Shown piece after piece: positions 9,346 through 18,852 of a stretch of DNA of 64,000 nt. Position 1 is the stretch's first letter, and each line of letters begins with the position of its first letter. This DNA is from Natrarchaeobaculum sulfurireducens. Its GTDB lineage: Archaea; Halobacteriota; Halobacteria; Halobacteriales; Natrialbaceae. The notes below the pieces were generated by a model. It made no database searches. It was not told the origin of the DNA and worked only from the letters and a program-made list of their open reading frames with translations. The DNA lies in NCBI RefSeq assembly GCF_003430825.1, contig NZ_CP024047.1:1178001-1242000 (forward strand). The letters run 5' to 3'. Both the position numbers and the translations under genes were made by a program.

Positions 9346-9511
9346 ACGGGCGGGAACACACCTCGTTACGGCTACGGAGCGTCGGTTCGCGTCCACCGCC
9401 CGACGGGGGACCGTACACGATTTTCTGTGAGTTATGCTCGACTCGAATCGCGTCCGTTACGGTCGATCAGTTCGTGGCGAACGCAGATTCTGTCGCGACG
9501 CTGTCTCTCAT

Positions 9512-11230
9512 TCAGGGATGTGCGAAGTACGTGAGGACCTCGTCGCCGTTCTCCCCATCGATTCGGACGAACCCGATACGTTCGAACTGGACCAGCTCGT
9601 CGGCCTCGAGGTCGCCGACGCCGGGTTCGGCGTGGCCGGTGACGTCGCCGTCCATCGTCCGCATCCGGACGGGGACGCTCTCCTCGGCGGGCGCCCAGTG
9701 GACGACGTCGACGTCGCCTTCCCGGACTACGTCGATGTCCTCGCCGGTGTACTGGAGGACGTCCCGGGTGTACTGGAAACAGCCGAGCCCCTTGAGCCAG
9801 ACGCGTTCTTCGCGACCCGGGAGGTCCTCGGACTCGAGGAAGACGGCGTCGCCGACGGGAATCTCGCGGACGCCCCGATCCTCGTGGTCGGGATGTAACG
9901 CGGGAGTTGCTTCGGCAGGAGGACTACCGCCCAGTGGGAGTTCAGTCCCCTCGCGGACGAAGAAGCGACGGTCGCTCTCATCGTCGATCAGGTCGCGGTT
10001 CTTGGCGTAGACGGTGCTCATTGCCAGGTCGACGTCGCTCGTCGACGTCCCCAGTCCGACCATCGCCTCGACGATGGCCTCACCCTGGATTCCCCGTCGA
10101 CGAAGACTCTGTAGCGTCGGTGCACGCGGATCATCCCAGCCGTCGAGTTCGCCGTCTGCGATCAGCTCGCCGATGGTCGAGGTGCTCATTTTCACGTCGT
10201 AGGCGTCGACCTGGACGTGTCCCCAGTGGACGACCTCGGGGTACTCCCAGCCGAAGTAGTCGTAGACGAACTGCTGGCGTTTCGCCGAATCCTGGAGGTC
10301 GATTCCGCGGATGATGTGTGTCATACCGATCAGGTGATCGTCGACCCCCGACTGGAAATCGAGCATCGGCCAGCAGCGGTACTCGCTGGCTTCCTCACGC
10401 GGGTGTGGCGTGTCGATCATCCGGAAGGAAACCCAGTCGCGCAAGGCGGGGTTCTTGTGCTCGATATCGGTTTTGACTCGCAGCACCATCTCGCCGCTGC
10501 TGTACTCGCCGTCGACCATCGCCTCGAACTCTTCGAGAACGGTCTCGGTGTCTTTGTCCCGGTGGGGACACGGTTCGCCGGCGTTTTTCAGCTCGCTAAA
10601 CTCGTCGCCAGAACAGGAACAGGTGTAGGCCCCACCCAACTCGATCAGCTCACGGGCGTGATCGTAGTAGGTCTCGAGACGGTCACTGGCCCGGTAGACT
10701 GCATCGGGCTCGAAGCCGAGATATGTGAGATCCTCGAGGATGTCATCGTAGGCCTCGAGGTCCGGCCGTTTCGTCTCGGGATCGGTGTCGTCGAAGCGCA
10801 CACAGAACCAGCCGTCGTAACGGTCGCGGTAGGTGCCGATGACCGCCGGCATGCGAGCGTGACCGACGTGCCACGGGCCGTTCGGGTTCGGTGCACACCG
10901 CATCCGAATCTCGTCGTAATCGTCTGCATTCGGGAGGTCGGGGAGGTCGTGATCGTTTCCGTCGTCTTCGGCCTCGATCTCGGCGAGTTCCTCGGGGGCG
11001 AGCTCCTCGAGCCGCTCACGCTTTGCTTCGTAGGAGAGATCGTTGACCTGCGAGACGACGCCGCCGGCGACACCCGGGATCTCGTCGCCATGGGGGCGGA
11101 AAGCAGGATTATCACCCATCAGTGGTCCCATGATGGCACCGACATCGGCGTCGCTTTCGTGTTTGACGGCGTTCAACAGCGCGTGTTTTTCAGCCTCGCG
11201 CTCTACGCGGTCGCGAAGTTCGTCGTCCAT
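9512..11230 (-). CDS. gltX: Glutamyl-tRNA synthetase (archaeal class I, GluRS)
   Basis: 572 residues. It charges tRNA-Glu (and probably tRNA-Gln in archaea) with glutamate. The class I signatures are PNPNGPWHVGHAR, the HIGH-type motif near residue 115, and VKMSTSTIG, the KMSKS-type motif near 347. The N-terminal helical extension (about 1-95) and the C-terminal all-beta anticodon-binding domain are those of the archaeal/eukaryotic type. CSCSGDEF and CPHR near residues 205-222 could form a zinc site. It follows idsA with a gap of about 120 nt and may be read through from the rnj-idsA unit. A tRNA-Glu(UUC) gene occurs at 58152-58226. Confidence 0.96.
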   Translation of the reverse strand: MDDELRDRVEREAEKHALLNAVKHESDADVGAIMGPLMGDNPAFRPHGDEIPGVAGGVVSQVNDLSYEAKRERLEELAPEELAEIEAEDDGNDHDLPDLPNADDYDEIRMRCAPNPNGPWHVGHARMPAVIGTYRDRYDGWFCVRFDDTDPETKRPDLEAYDDILEDLTYLGFEPDAVYRASDRLETYYDHARELIELGGAYTCSCSGDEFSELKNAGEPCPHRDKDTETVLEEFEAMVDGEYSSGEMVLRVKTDIEHKNPALRDWVSFRMIDTPHPREEASEYRCWPMLDFQSGVDDHLIGMTHIIRGIDLQDSAKRQQFVYDYFGWEYPEVVHWGHVQVDAYDVKMSTSTIGELIADGELDGWDDPRAPTLQSLRRRGIQGEAIVEAMVGLGTSTSDVDLAMSTVYAKNRDLIDDESDRRFFVREGTELPLGGSPPAEATPALHPDHEDRGVREIPVGDAVFLESEDLPGREERVWLKGLGCFQYTRDVLQYTGEDIDVVREGDVDVVHWAPAEESVPVRMRTMDGDVTGHAEPGVGDLEADELVQFERIGFVRIDGENGDEVLTYFAHP

Positions 11231-11352
11231 TGTCGAGCGATAGTCGTGCCCCTACCAAAACGTCCGCGATGTGACCTCGTTCTCCGAGGCCGTTGCTGAC
11301 GGATGGATCAGGATACCGGTAAAAACGCGTCGCGGTGAGACGAGCCGAGTCG

Positions 11353-12441
11353 TCAGTAGCTGCGTTCGATCAGGTAGTCGGCGAGTTCGGCCAGCAGTTC
11401 GTGCGCCTCGTTTTCGGGAAGTACCTCGAGTCGGTCTTTACCCTGTTCGACGAGGTCGCGGGCCATCTCGTTTGCGTACTCGATCGAGCCCGCCGCCTCG
11501 AGTTCGGCGACGGCCTCGTCGATCTCGGCTTCCGTCACGGCCTCGACGTCGTCCGTATCGACCAGCGACTCGACGTCGACACCCTGGTCACGGGCGTGGA
11601 CCGTGATGAGCGTCTGTTTGTTCTCGACGAGGTCACTCCCGCGTTGCTTGCCGAGTTTCTCGCTTGGAACGGTCAGGTCGAGCACGTCGTCGTGGATCTG
11701 GAAGGCACGGCCAATGTCGAGGCCGTAGCCGTACAGTGCGTCGACAGTTTCGTCGTCTGCGCCGAGCAAGATCGCGGGGAGGCAGGCAGCAGCGGCGTAC
11801 AGCACCGCCGTCTTTTGTTCGACCATCTCGAGGTACTCTTCGGGTGTGACGTCATCACGTTCCTCGAAGGTGACGTCGAGCGCCTGGCCTTCACAGATCT
11901 TCGTACAGGTCGTCGCGAGGACCTCGAGCGCCTCGACGGTCCGTGACGATGGGGCGCCCGTCTCGAGCATGATCTCGAACGCTTTCGAGTAGAGGGTATC
12001 GCCGGCGAGGATCGCCGTCTCGAGGTCGTAGGCTTTGTGGACGGCCGGCACTCCGCGACGGAGGTCGTCGTCGTCCATGATGTCGTCGTGGATCAGCGTA
12101 AACGACTGGATGACTTCGACGCTGACGGCGGCATCCATCACGTCGATCGTCTCGGGGACATGGGCCGTATCGTTCGTGCGTCCGTACCCGCGCTCCTCGA
12201 GCGTTGGGAACGCCCGGTACGGTTCACTCAGCGGCTCGACGTCGGCGAGCGCCTCCGCCGTCGTCAACAGGATGGTCGGTCGGAGACGCTTCCCACCCGC
12301 GTCGAGTAAGTATCGGGACGCCTCGTAGAGCCGCTCTGGCTTTTGAACCGGCAACTCCTCTGGAATGGCCTCGTTGACCACCTCGCGTCGCTCGCGGACG
12401 GCCGCGAGTACTGCCTTCTCTCGTGCCTCTGTACTGGTCAT
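11353..12441 (-). CDS. idsA: Geranylgeranyl (or geranylfarnesyl) diphosphate synthase
   Basis: 362 residues. It builds C20/C25 prenyl diphosphates for archaeal ether lipids. GGKRLRPTILL, the first Asp-rich motif (LIHDDIMDDDDLRRG, near residue 122) and the second (FQIHDDVLDL, near 250) are intact. The start ATG at 12441 was chosen because it sits 1 nt from the stop of rnj and upstream residues are not conserved. The operon rnj-idsA is tight. C20 versus C25 chain length cannot be decided from sequence. mvk and ipk of the same pathway lie about 6 kb away. Confidence 0.93.
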   Translation of the reverse strand: MTSTEAREKAVLAAVRERREVVNEAIPEELPVQKPERLYEASRYLLDAGGKRLRPTILLTTAEALADVEPLSEPYRAFPTLEERGYGRTNDTAHVPETIDVMDAAVSVEVIQSFTLIHDDIMDDDDLRRGVPAVHKAYDLETAILAGDTLYSKAFEIMLETGAPSSRTVEALEVLATTCTKICEGQALDVTFEERDDVTPEEYLEMVEQKTAVLYAAAACLPAILLGADDETVDALYGYGLDIGRAFQIHDDVLDLTVPSEKLGKQRGSDLVENKQTLITVHARDQGVDVESLVDTDDVEAVTEAEIDEAVAELEAAGSIEYANEMARDLVEQGKDRLEVLPENEAHELLAELADYLIERSY

Positions 12442-12442
12442 A

Positions 12443-13792
12443 TCAGTCGACGAGCTGGATGAGGTTCCCGTTGCGCGAAACGTGGACGTCCCGCCCCATC
12501 CTGTAGCCCTCGCTCTCACAGAGGTTGACGTAGCCCGACAGTCCCTTCAGGTCCTGGTGAGCCGGGATGATATGCTGTGGCTGAAGCGCATCGAGCATCG
12601 CGTAGTGGCCTTCCTGGTTGAGGTGGCCGGAGACGTGGATGTCGTCGTAGACACGAGCACCCTGCATCCCGAGCAGTTTCTCGGCCTGATAGCGCTGGCC
12701 CTCGTTGGTGGGCTCCGGAATAACGCGGGCGGAGAAGACGACCTTGTCGCCGTCGTCCAGTTCGTACGGCGTCTCGCCACGCGCCATGCGGGTGAGCATC
12801 GCACGGGGCTCTCCCTGGTGACCGGTGACGACGGGCAGGTAGTCTTCTTTGCCCTCGTTCATGATCCGCTTGAACGTACGATCGACCGACTTTCGGTGGC
12901 CGAACATCCCGAGATCCGAGGGGAAGTCGACGAAGTCGAGCCGTTCTGCGGTCCCCGAATACTTCTCCATCGACCGCCCGAGCAAGACAGGCTGGCGGCC
13001 GATGTCCTCGGCGAACTCGACGAGGCTCTTCACGCGAGCGATATGGCTCGAGAACGTCGTCGCGACGATGCCACCGTCGTAATCTTCCATGCTGTAGAGG
13101 ACGTCCCGGAGGTGTTCGCGCGCGACGCGCTCGCTCGGGGTACGGCCCTTCTTGTTCGCGTTGGTACAGTCTTCGATGTAACAGAGGACACCCTCACCCT
13201 CGCGACCGATTTCGCGGAAGCGCTTCATGTCGATCGGGTCTTCGAGGACGGGTGAGTGGTCCATCCGCTTGTCCAGCCCGTAGACGATGGCGCCCTCGGG
13301 CGTGTGGAGGACCGGGTTGATCGCGTCGATGATCGAGTGGGTGACGTTGACGAACTCGAGTTCGACGCCGTGGTCGCCGATGGTCATCGACTCGCCGGCC
13401 TCCATCTTGATGAGGTCGTTCTCGACGCCGAACTTCTGTTCGCCCTCGATCTGCTGTTTGACGAGTTCGATCGTAAACGGCGTCGCGACGATCGGTGCGT
13501 TGTATCGGTGAGCCAGTTTCGAGATGGCACCGATGTGGTCTAAGTGACCGTGAGTGGGGACGATCGCCTGGACGTCGCCCTCGAGGTCGGACATGACGCG
13601 GTCGTCGGGGATCGCGCCCATGTCGATCAGGTCGAGGCTGTGCATTCGCTCGGTTTCGACGTTGTCGTGGATCAGGACCTGCGAGAGGTTCAGACCCATA
13701 TCGAAGATGACCACGTCGCTACCGGCGCGGACAGCAGTCATTTGCCGCCCGACTTCTTCGTAGCCGCCAATTGTTGCGATTTCGATTTCCAT
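12443..13792 (-). CDS. rnj: Ribonuclease J (archaeal aRNase J, metallo-beta-lactamase fold)
   Basis: 449 residues. It is a 5'-3' exoribonuclease/endonuclease of the beta-CASP family. The N-terminal motif [13 protein letters not shown], the zinc-binding THGHLDHIG (near residues 80-88) and the downstream motifs [32 protein letters not shown] and [12 protein letters not shown] are all present, with C-terminal HVSGH and PAHQD. It is the first gene of rnj-idsA. In other haloarchaea rnj sits in the mevalonate/isoprenoid cluster, which fits idsA downstream. The start [10 protein letters not shown] is the family's usual start. Confidence 0.95.
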   Translation of the reverse strand: MEIEIATIGGYEEVGRQMTAVRAGSDVVIFDMGLNLSQVLIHDNVETERMHSLDLIDMGAIPDDRVMSDLEGDVQAIVPTHGHLDHIGAISKLAHRYNAPIVATPFTIELVKQQIEGEQKFGVENDLIKMEAGESMTIGDHGVELEFVNVTHSIIDAINPVLHTPEGAIVYGLDKRMDHSPVLEDPIDMKRFREIGREGEGVLCYIEDCTNANKKGRTPSERVAREHLRDVLYSMEDYDGGIVATTFSSHIARVKSLVEFAEDIGRQPVLLGRSMEKYSGTAERLDFVDFPSDLGMFGHRKSVDRTFKRIMNEGKEDYLPVVTGHQGEPRAMLTRMARGETPYELDDGDKVVFSARVIPEPTNEGQRYQAEKLLGMQGARVYDDIHVSGHLNQEGHYAMLDALQPQHIIPAHQDLKGLSGYVNLCESEGYRMGRDVHVSRNGNLIQLVD

Positions 13793-14322
13793 GATTCGTT
13801 GTACTGAAAGCCGTGGTGTAGACTCTCATCGAAACGGTCCGCGGACTCCCGGTCGTTCGGCCCCGGCGTCTTACAGCACGTCGGCCATCCCGCTATGCGT
13901 TCCCGGAGGAGAACTCCTCCAGACTGGCCGTAACACCCGTCACAGCCTCGAACGCACTTGCCCGCGGGTTTCGCTATCATCATCTACACGCCGGGGTGTT
14001 AAAAACACCGTGGGTTGGATCGCCCCCGATCGACACCTCCGAAAACAGTACCGAACCTATCGACACCGGGTTGGTAAATCGCCTCGGGGGCAAGCCTCGA
14101 GGCACTCGGCTTGCTCTGCCTGTAGACTGACCTACCGAGCCACAGTTCGACCCGATCGTCCGAGGCGATCACGACCTCGGTGCATTCGACAATCTTTCCA
14201 AATTGATCATTCGTAGCGTGACCGTGGCCGTTATGTACAATGATGTTATTTTGTTTGTGTAGTAATCACACCTGGTTCCGAAATGCGAAGGTTTCTTAGC
14301 TTCCGTTCGAAACGAGAAGTCG
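13793..14322. other. Gene-free stretch between divergent rnj and the APC transporter
   Basis: 530 nt without a gene I can support. It holds a 7-bp inverted repeat GCAAGCC/GGCTTGC at 14090-14096 and 14108-14114 with an 11-nt loop. An AT-rich stretch lies at about 14205-14275. A TATA-like TTCTTAG at 14292-14298 sits the right distance (about 26 bp) before the ATG at 14323 for a leaderless transporter mRNA. A minus-strand frame at 13738-13983 is rich in Cys, Lys and Ser and does not look haloarchaeal, so it is not called. Confidence 0.5.
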
Positions 14323-16623
14323 ATGGGAAAGGATCTCGAGCGCGATCTGGGGCTGTTCGCCGTAATCGCGATCAGTATGGGAGCGATGATCGGCAGTGGT
14401 ATCTTTATTCTCCCCGGGATCGCCATGGCAGAAGCAGGGCCAGCCGTAATCCTCGCGTTCGTGATTGCGGCAATCCTGGTCGTTCCGGCGGCGCTTTCCA
14501 TCGCCGAACTCGGCACGGCGATGCCCGAGGCGGGCGGTGATTACGTCTTCATCGAACGCGGCCTCGGGCCGTCGTTCGGAACGATCGCCGGACTTGGGAC
14601 CTGGTTGATGCTGATGCTCAAGGGATCGCTCGCACTTTACGGCGGTATGTTCTACATCAACTTCATCTACACCCTTCCGACGTGGGACCTGGCGATCCCT
14701 GGCCTCGGTGCGACGCTGGCGATCCCCGGCGTCCGCGCACTCGGGATCACGTTTGCAATCATCTTCATCGCGATCAATCTCATCGGCGTCAAACAGACCG
14801 GCGGTATCCAGCTGGTGATGGTGATCGTCATGCTCGTGATCCTCTCGGTGTTCGTCGCGGCGACGATTATCCAGGTCGACGGCGCGAACTACGATCCGTT
14901 CTTCAGCGAGGGACCCGACGGCGTGCTCACTGCGACGGCGCTCGTCCTCGTCTCCTATGCGGGGGTCACAAAAGTCGCTGCGGTCGCCGAAGAGATCGAG
15001 AATCCGGGCCGGAACCTCCCGCTCGGGTTGCTCGTCTCACTCGTCGTTACGGCGTTTCTCTACGCGCTGCTCGTGTTCGTGCTCGTCGGCGTGATGGAAG
15101 CCGAAGACCTGGCTGCCTCCGAAGAACCCATGGCACTGGCGACCGAGCTCCTGTTCGGTGAGTCGATCCTCTTCGGCATCCCCGTCGGGACACTTGCAGT
15201 CGTCGGCATTATCCTCGCAGCCGTACTCGCGCTCGTCAGCACCGCCAACGCTGGCATCCTGACTGCCTCCCGATACCCGCTCGCACTCAGCCGGGACGAC
15301 CTCTTCCTGAAGAAGTTCGAATACATCCACCCGCGATTCAACACGCCCACGGTCGCTATTCTTACGACCGGTGCGATCATCATCTTCATCGTCGCCACCC
15401 TCGAGGTCGACGAGATCGCGAAGATGGCCGGCGCGTTCCAGATCCTCGTCTACATCCTGGTCTGTGGCGCGCTGATCGCGTTCCGCGAACGCGACCTCGA
15501 GTGGTACGATCCGGACTTCTACACGCCCGGCTACCCCTGGGTACAACTGTTCGGGATCGTCTCGGGAGTGTTCATCATCACGCAGATGGAAACCCAGGAG
15601 ATCGTCGGCTCGATCGCGATCGTGATCTTCGGCTTCGTCTGGTTCAAGTGGTACGCCGAGGACAAGATCGAACGCGAGGGCGTTGCCAAAGGGCTCGCAC
15701 GGCGTCGGGCGGGCAAACAGTTCGTCGAGGACACCGAGGCCCAGCTCGAGCGCAGCGACGAGTACGAGGTGCTTATCCCGATTCGCCAGGACCTCACCCG
15801 TGAGCAAGAAGACGCCCTGCTCATGACGGCAGCGCCGATCGTCCAGCGACGGGGCGGACACATCCGCATCATCCGCTTCGACGAGGTGCCCGATCAGGTC
15901 CCACTGGACACTGCCGCTGAAGAGCTCACCGAGGCGGACGTCGAGTTCGAAAAGCGGACCGACGAACTGGTTCGCTACCTCGAGGTCCCCGTCGAAGTGG
16001 GCGAGATCGTCAGCCACGACACCCGCCACGCGGTCGTCAACTTCGCCGAGCGGTCGGGGGCAGACCTCGTTCTCGCTCGCCAGAAGGCGACGAGCCGCCT
16101 CGATACGCTGTTCGGTCGGGACGGCGACTGGATTCTAGAGCATGCCCCGTGTGACGTCGTTTTCGTCCAGAACGAACAGCGAACGACGGTCGACGAGATC
16201 GCGATCGTCACGGACCAGAGCCCGTTCAACGATCCGCTGAAGGTCGAACTCGCCGACGCGATGGCCGAGACGCTCGGGGCCCGTGTCAGGTTCCTCTATG
16301 CGATGTCGACGGACGCCCCCGACGAACTCGTCGAGACGATCGAGGAGTACCACGCCGAACTCGACGAGATCTGTACCGTCCCCGTCGAGTCCTCGATCGT
16401 CCGCACGAACGACGACGTCGAAGGGCTCTCTGCCGAACTCGAGTCGGCCGACCTCGTCATGTTGAGTACGGTGACCCACCACCGACTCCCCGACCTGGTC
16501 GTCGAACAACGCTCGGACCGTATCGCCGCGGCGATCGAACAGCCGGTGTTGCTGGTCCACTCGAAGCAGACACGACGGGGCTCGTTCCTCCGGCCGATTC
16601 TCGAGCGGGTTCTGTTCGACTGA
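14323..16623 (+). CDS. APC-family amino acid permease fused to two UspA-like domains
   Basis: 766 residues. Residues 1-450 form an APC permease: it begins LGLFAVIAISMGAMIGSGIF, the motif of substrate-binding helix 1, and has about 12 hydrophobic helices including VLVSYAGVTKVAAVAEEIEN. Residues about 480-620 and 625-755 are two cytoplasmic UspA-type modules (YEVLIPIRQDL, ADLVLARQKATSRLDTLFG, EIAIVTDQSPFNDP, ADLVMLSTVTHHRLPDLVV). It probably imports or exchanges a cationic or neutral amino acid, with the Usp tail as nucleotide-sensing control, as in other haloarchaeal fusions. The ATG lies about 26 bp after a TATA element, so the mRNA is likely leaderless. The gene separates the two isoprenoid blocks. 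Confidence 0.93.
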   Translation: MGKDLERDLGLFAVIAISMGAMIGSGIFILPGIAMAEAGPAVILAFVIAAILVVPAALSIAELGTAMPEAGGDYVFIERGLGPSFGTIAGLGTWLMLMLKGSLALYGGMFYINFIYTLPTWDLAIPGLGATLAIPGVRALGITFAIIFIAINLIGVKQTGGIQLVMVIVMLVILSVFVAATIIQVDGANYDPFFSEGPDGVLTATALVLVSYAGVTKVAAVAEEIENPGRNLPLGLLVSLVVTAFLYALLVFVLVGVMEAEDLAASEEPMALATELLFGESILFGIPVGTLAVVGIILAAVLALVSTANAGILTASRYPLALSRDDLFLKKFEYIHPRFNTPTVAILTTGAIIIFIVATLEVDEIAKMAGAFQILVYILVCGALIAFRERDLEWYDPDFYTPGYPWVQLFGIVSGVFIITQMETQEIVGSIAIVIFGFVWFKWYAEDKIEREGVAKGLARRRAGKQFVEDTEAQLERSDEYEVLIPIRQDLTREQEDALLMTAAPIVQRRGGHIRIIRFDEVPDQVPLDTAAEELTEADVEFEKRTDELVRYLEVPVEVGEIVSHDTRHAVVNFAERSGADLVLARQKATSRLDTLFGRDGDWILEHAPCDVVFVQNEQRTTVDEIAIVTDQSPFNDPLKVELADAMAETLGARVRFLYAMSTDAPDELVETIEEYHAELDEICTVPVESSIVRTNDDVEGLSAELESADLVMLSTVTHHRLPDLVVEQRSDRIAAAIEQPVLLVHSKQTRRGSFLRPILERVLFD

Positions 16624-16736
16624 CCGGCCGTCGTCACCGGTCGATACTGTTCGTTCGATTGTCGCCGCCACGGTCGCTGTCTGTTACTTGGGTACCGCCG
16701 TCACCGATTGGCCCCTGTCGGTCGCGCGTTCGTCGA

Positions 16737-17981
16737 CTACGCCTCGAGGTCGTCGTCCGGGTCGACGGTGAGTTCCCTCGAACCGACGAACTGGCCGAGA
16801 GTCACGTACGCACCGCTCTCGAGTTGGTACTCGAATCCAACCACGACGTCCCCAGGGAGACCGTGGACGTTGAACCGATCACCGGGCTCGAAACTCCCGT
16901 CTTCGAGCTGGAGTCCGTCACCCGTCTGGCCGTCGACCGTGATCGTGAGTTGTGATCGCTCGAGTGCGTCGCCGGCACGGTTCGTAACCGTCGCAGTCTG
17001 TTCATCTTCGTCGTACTCGAACGCCAGCGTCGTTCGTGGTGGGACGGCGGTCGAGATCTCTCCAATCGGTTCGTCTGTAACGGTGACGACCCCCTCGAGA
17101 CCCGAAGAGTCGGCGTAGACCGTCGCCTCGTCTCCCCAGGCGTCCTCGAGGTGGCTCGCGAAGGCGTCCTCGAGGTCGTCTCCTTCGCCGTCCATTGCGT
17201 GATCGTCCGGCAGCGTGACCGACGCCCGCCGGACGGCCTCCTCGTCGGTCGCGTCGAGGGACGATCCCCACGCTGAACCTTCTGGCATCCACTCCAGGGG
17301 CTCGAGGGGGACGGTCGTCCTGATGCCGCGACCGAGCCGTTCGGTCACTCGGTCGAACGCCGCTTCGGACTCGTGTCGTCGGTCACGCTCGCCAGCGTGG
17401 GCGTCCACCAGCGATCCGATCCGAACCCGACCGCGTTCGATCGACTCGTCGCTCGAATCCGCGAGTTCCGTCTGGACGACCCCCGAAGCGGTGACGCCGA
17501 CGAGCCGTGGCTGATCGCGACGGACGAACAGGTCCGCCGCCCCGTCCGATTCGAGCGGGTCGTACTCCGAGGCCTCGAGCCCGGATTCGGCCTCGGTGGC
17601 ATCGATCTCACCGATGTAGGCGATCGTCAGCGGCCCCCCACCGATCACGAGGAGCCCCTCGAGGTCGGCGAGATCGTGGCCGAACCAGTCGCCGAACGCC
17701 CAAAACTCGAAGAGGCTGCCAGCGAGTCCTGCTGACAGCGTGTCGCCGCGCTCGAGCGCACGGTCGACGTCGACGTATCGGATCGCAGCCGAACCGATGT
17801 CGTCCGGATCCTCAGCATCCGCAGACGCCGGCAGCCACGTTCTGTAGACCGGGTTGCCGGGGTTGGGAACCCCAATGTCCCCGAGCCGGCTCGTCGGCTC
17901 TGCTCGCGGCGCCGCACAGCCGGCGACGGTTGCGAGTCCCACCACTGTTCCCATCCGAAGTACCGCTCTCCTCGAGTGCAT
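16737..17981 (-). CDS. Tat-exported lipoprotein of unknown function
   Basis: 414 residues. The N-terminus MHSRRAVLRMGTVVGLATVAGC combines a twin-arginine signal with a lipobox (VAGC, Cys near residue 22), so the protein is probably anchored on the outer face of the membrane. The mature part is acidic. It holds a repeated alpha/beta pattern (AIRYVDVDRALERGD, GLLVIGGGPLTIAYIGEID, PRLVGVTASGVVQTELAD) and, near the C-terminus, a beta-rich part (TTLAFEYDEDEQTATVTNRAGD). I recognise no enzyme motif. It is transcribed toward the transporter and is divergent from nothing obvious; ipk lies about 100 nt upstream on the same strand, but an operon link is unproven. Confidence 0.85.
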   Translation of the reverse strand: MHSRRAVLRMGTVVGLATVAGCAAPRAEPTSRLGDIGVPNPGNPVYRTWLPASADAEDPDDIGSAAIRYVDVDRALERGDTLSAGLAGSLFEFWAFGDWFGHDLADLEGLLVIGGGPLTIAYIGEIDATEAESGLEASEYDPLESDGAADLFVRRDQPRLVGVTASGVVQTELADSSDESIERGRVRIGSLVDAHAGERDRRHESEAAFDRVTERLGRGIRTTVPLEPLEWMPEGSAWGSSLDATDEEAVRRASVTLPDDHAMDGEGDDLEDAFASHLEDAWGDEATVYADSSGLEGVVTVTDEPIGEISTAVPPRTTLAFEYDEDEQTATVTNRAGDALERSQLTITVDGQTGDGLQLEDGSFEPGDRFNVHGLPGDVVVGFEYQLESGAYVTLGQFVGSRELTVDPDDDLEA

Positions 17982-18078
17982 CTACGTCACCTTCTCAGGG
18001 ATCGATAAAACCGTTCTCGCTTCGTGCTCGGCGATGGCTGACACCGCCCAGTATCCGCATAGCTACGTGCAAGCGCCG

Positions 18079-18852
18079 CTACGACTCGCCGACGGTTCGA
18101 GATGCGATCGTCGTTCCCGGCTCGTCGCCAGCCAGGAACGCCCCGAGGTCCTCGAGGCCGAAGATCGACGCCTCACCCTCGAGGTCGAGGAGCGCGCGGA
18201 CCTTCGCGGCCATCCCGCCAGTGACGTCCGTCGCGTCGCTCTCGCCGAGGACCGCCGCGACATCCTCGTACGTCGTTATCTCGTCGATCACCTCGTCCGT
18301 CTCGTCGAGGACACCAGGGACCGTCGAACAGAGACCGATACGGTCGACGGCAAGGTCGCGGGCGAGCACCGCGACGAGTTCGTCGCCGCTGACGACCGTC
18401 GCACCCGCTCCGGCGTGAGCGACGAGATCGCCATGGAGGACAGGGACGAAGCCTTCCTCGACCAGGGTTTCGATCTGTCCAGTCGGGAGGTCGAGTCGGC
18501 CGTCGGCGTCGCGTGCGGCCGTCGAGAACGGGTGGACGGGGACCGCCTGGACATCGCGCTCGAGCAGCCGTTGGAGGACGAACCCGTTCAACGTCTTCAT
18601 CGCGCCGTGGACGTCGAGCGCCGCGCCCGCGTCGTGTGTCCCCTCAGTGGTCGTTACGCCGTGTTCGCTCGCGTTGTGGTGGCCGAAGCTTCCGCCGCCG
18701 TGGACGATCACAAGCCCGTCCGCGAGCGATCCGTCGGTGGCCTCGAGCGCCGCGGCGACGGCGTCAGTCGCTCGATCCAGCGCCTCGCCGTCGAGGGTTT
18801 CAGGACGGTCTTTCTCGGTGATAGCGCTGCCGCCGAGTTTGAGGACGATCAT
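18079..18852 (-). CDS. ipk: Isopentenyl phosphate kinase
   Basis: 257 residues of the amino-acid-kinase fold. It phosphorylates isopentenyl phosphate to IPP, the last step of the archaeal mevalonate route. The N-terminal VLKLGGSAITEKD, the glycine-rich HGGGSFGHH with its catalytic His (near 51-59), VPVLHGDLV and the late DVTGGMAAKV are the family signatures. Its start overlaps the stop of mvk by 4 nt (18849-18852), so it is translationally coupled to mevalonate kinase upstream. Length matches the family. Confidence 0.95.
   Translation of the reverse strand: MIVLKLGGSAITEKDRPETLDGEALDRATDAVAAALEATDGSLADGLVIVHGGGSFGHHNASEHGVTTTEGTHDAGAALDVHGAMKTLNGFVLQRLLERDVQAVPVHPFSTAARDADGRLDLPTGQIETLVEEGFVPVLHGDLVAHAGAGATVVSGDELVAVLARDLAVDRIGLCSTVPGVLDETDEVIDEITTYEDVAAVLGESDATDVTGGMAAKVRALLDLEGEASIFGLEDLGAFLAGDEPGTTIASRTVGES

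Noticed and set aside
13738-13983. 81-codon minus frame upstream of rnj
   Set aside because: It overlaps the rnj start, has a basic Cys/Ser composition unlike haloarchaeal proteins, and matches no family I know.
15037-16029. Minus-strand open frame opposite the APC-UspA gene
   Set aside because: It is the antisense of a clear permease; the product is an Asp/Glu-rich shadow without domains.
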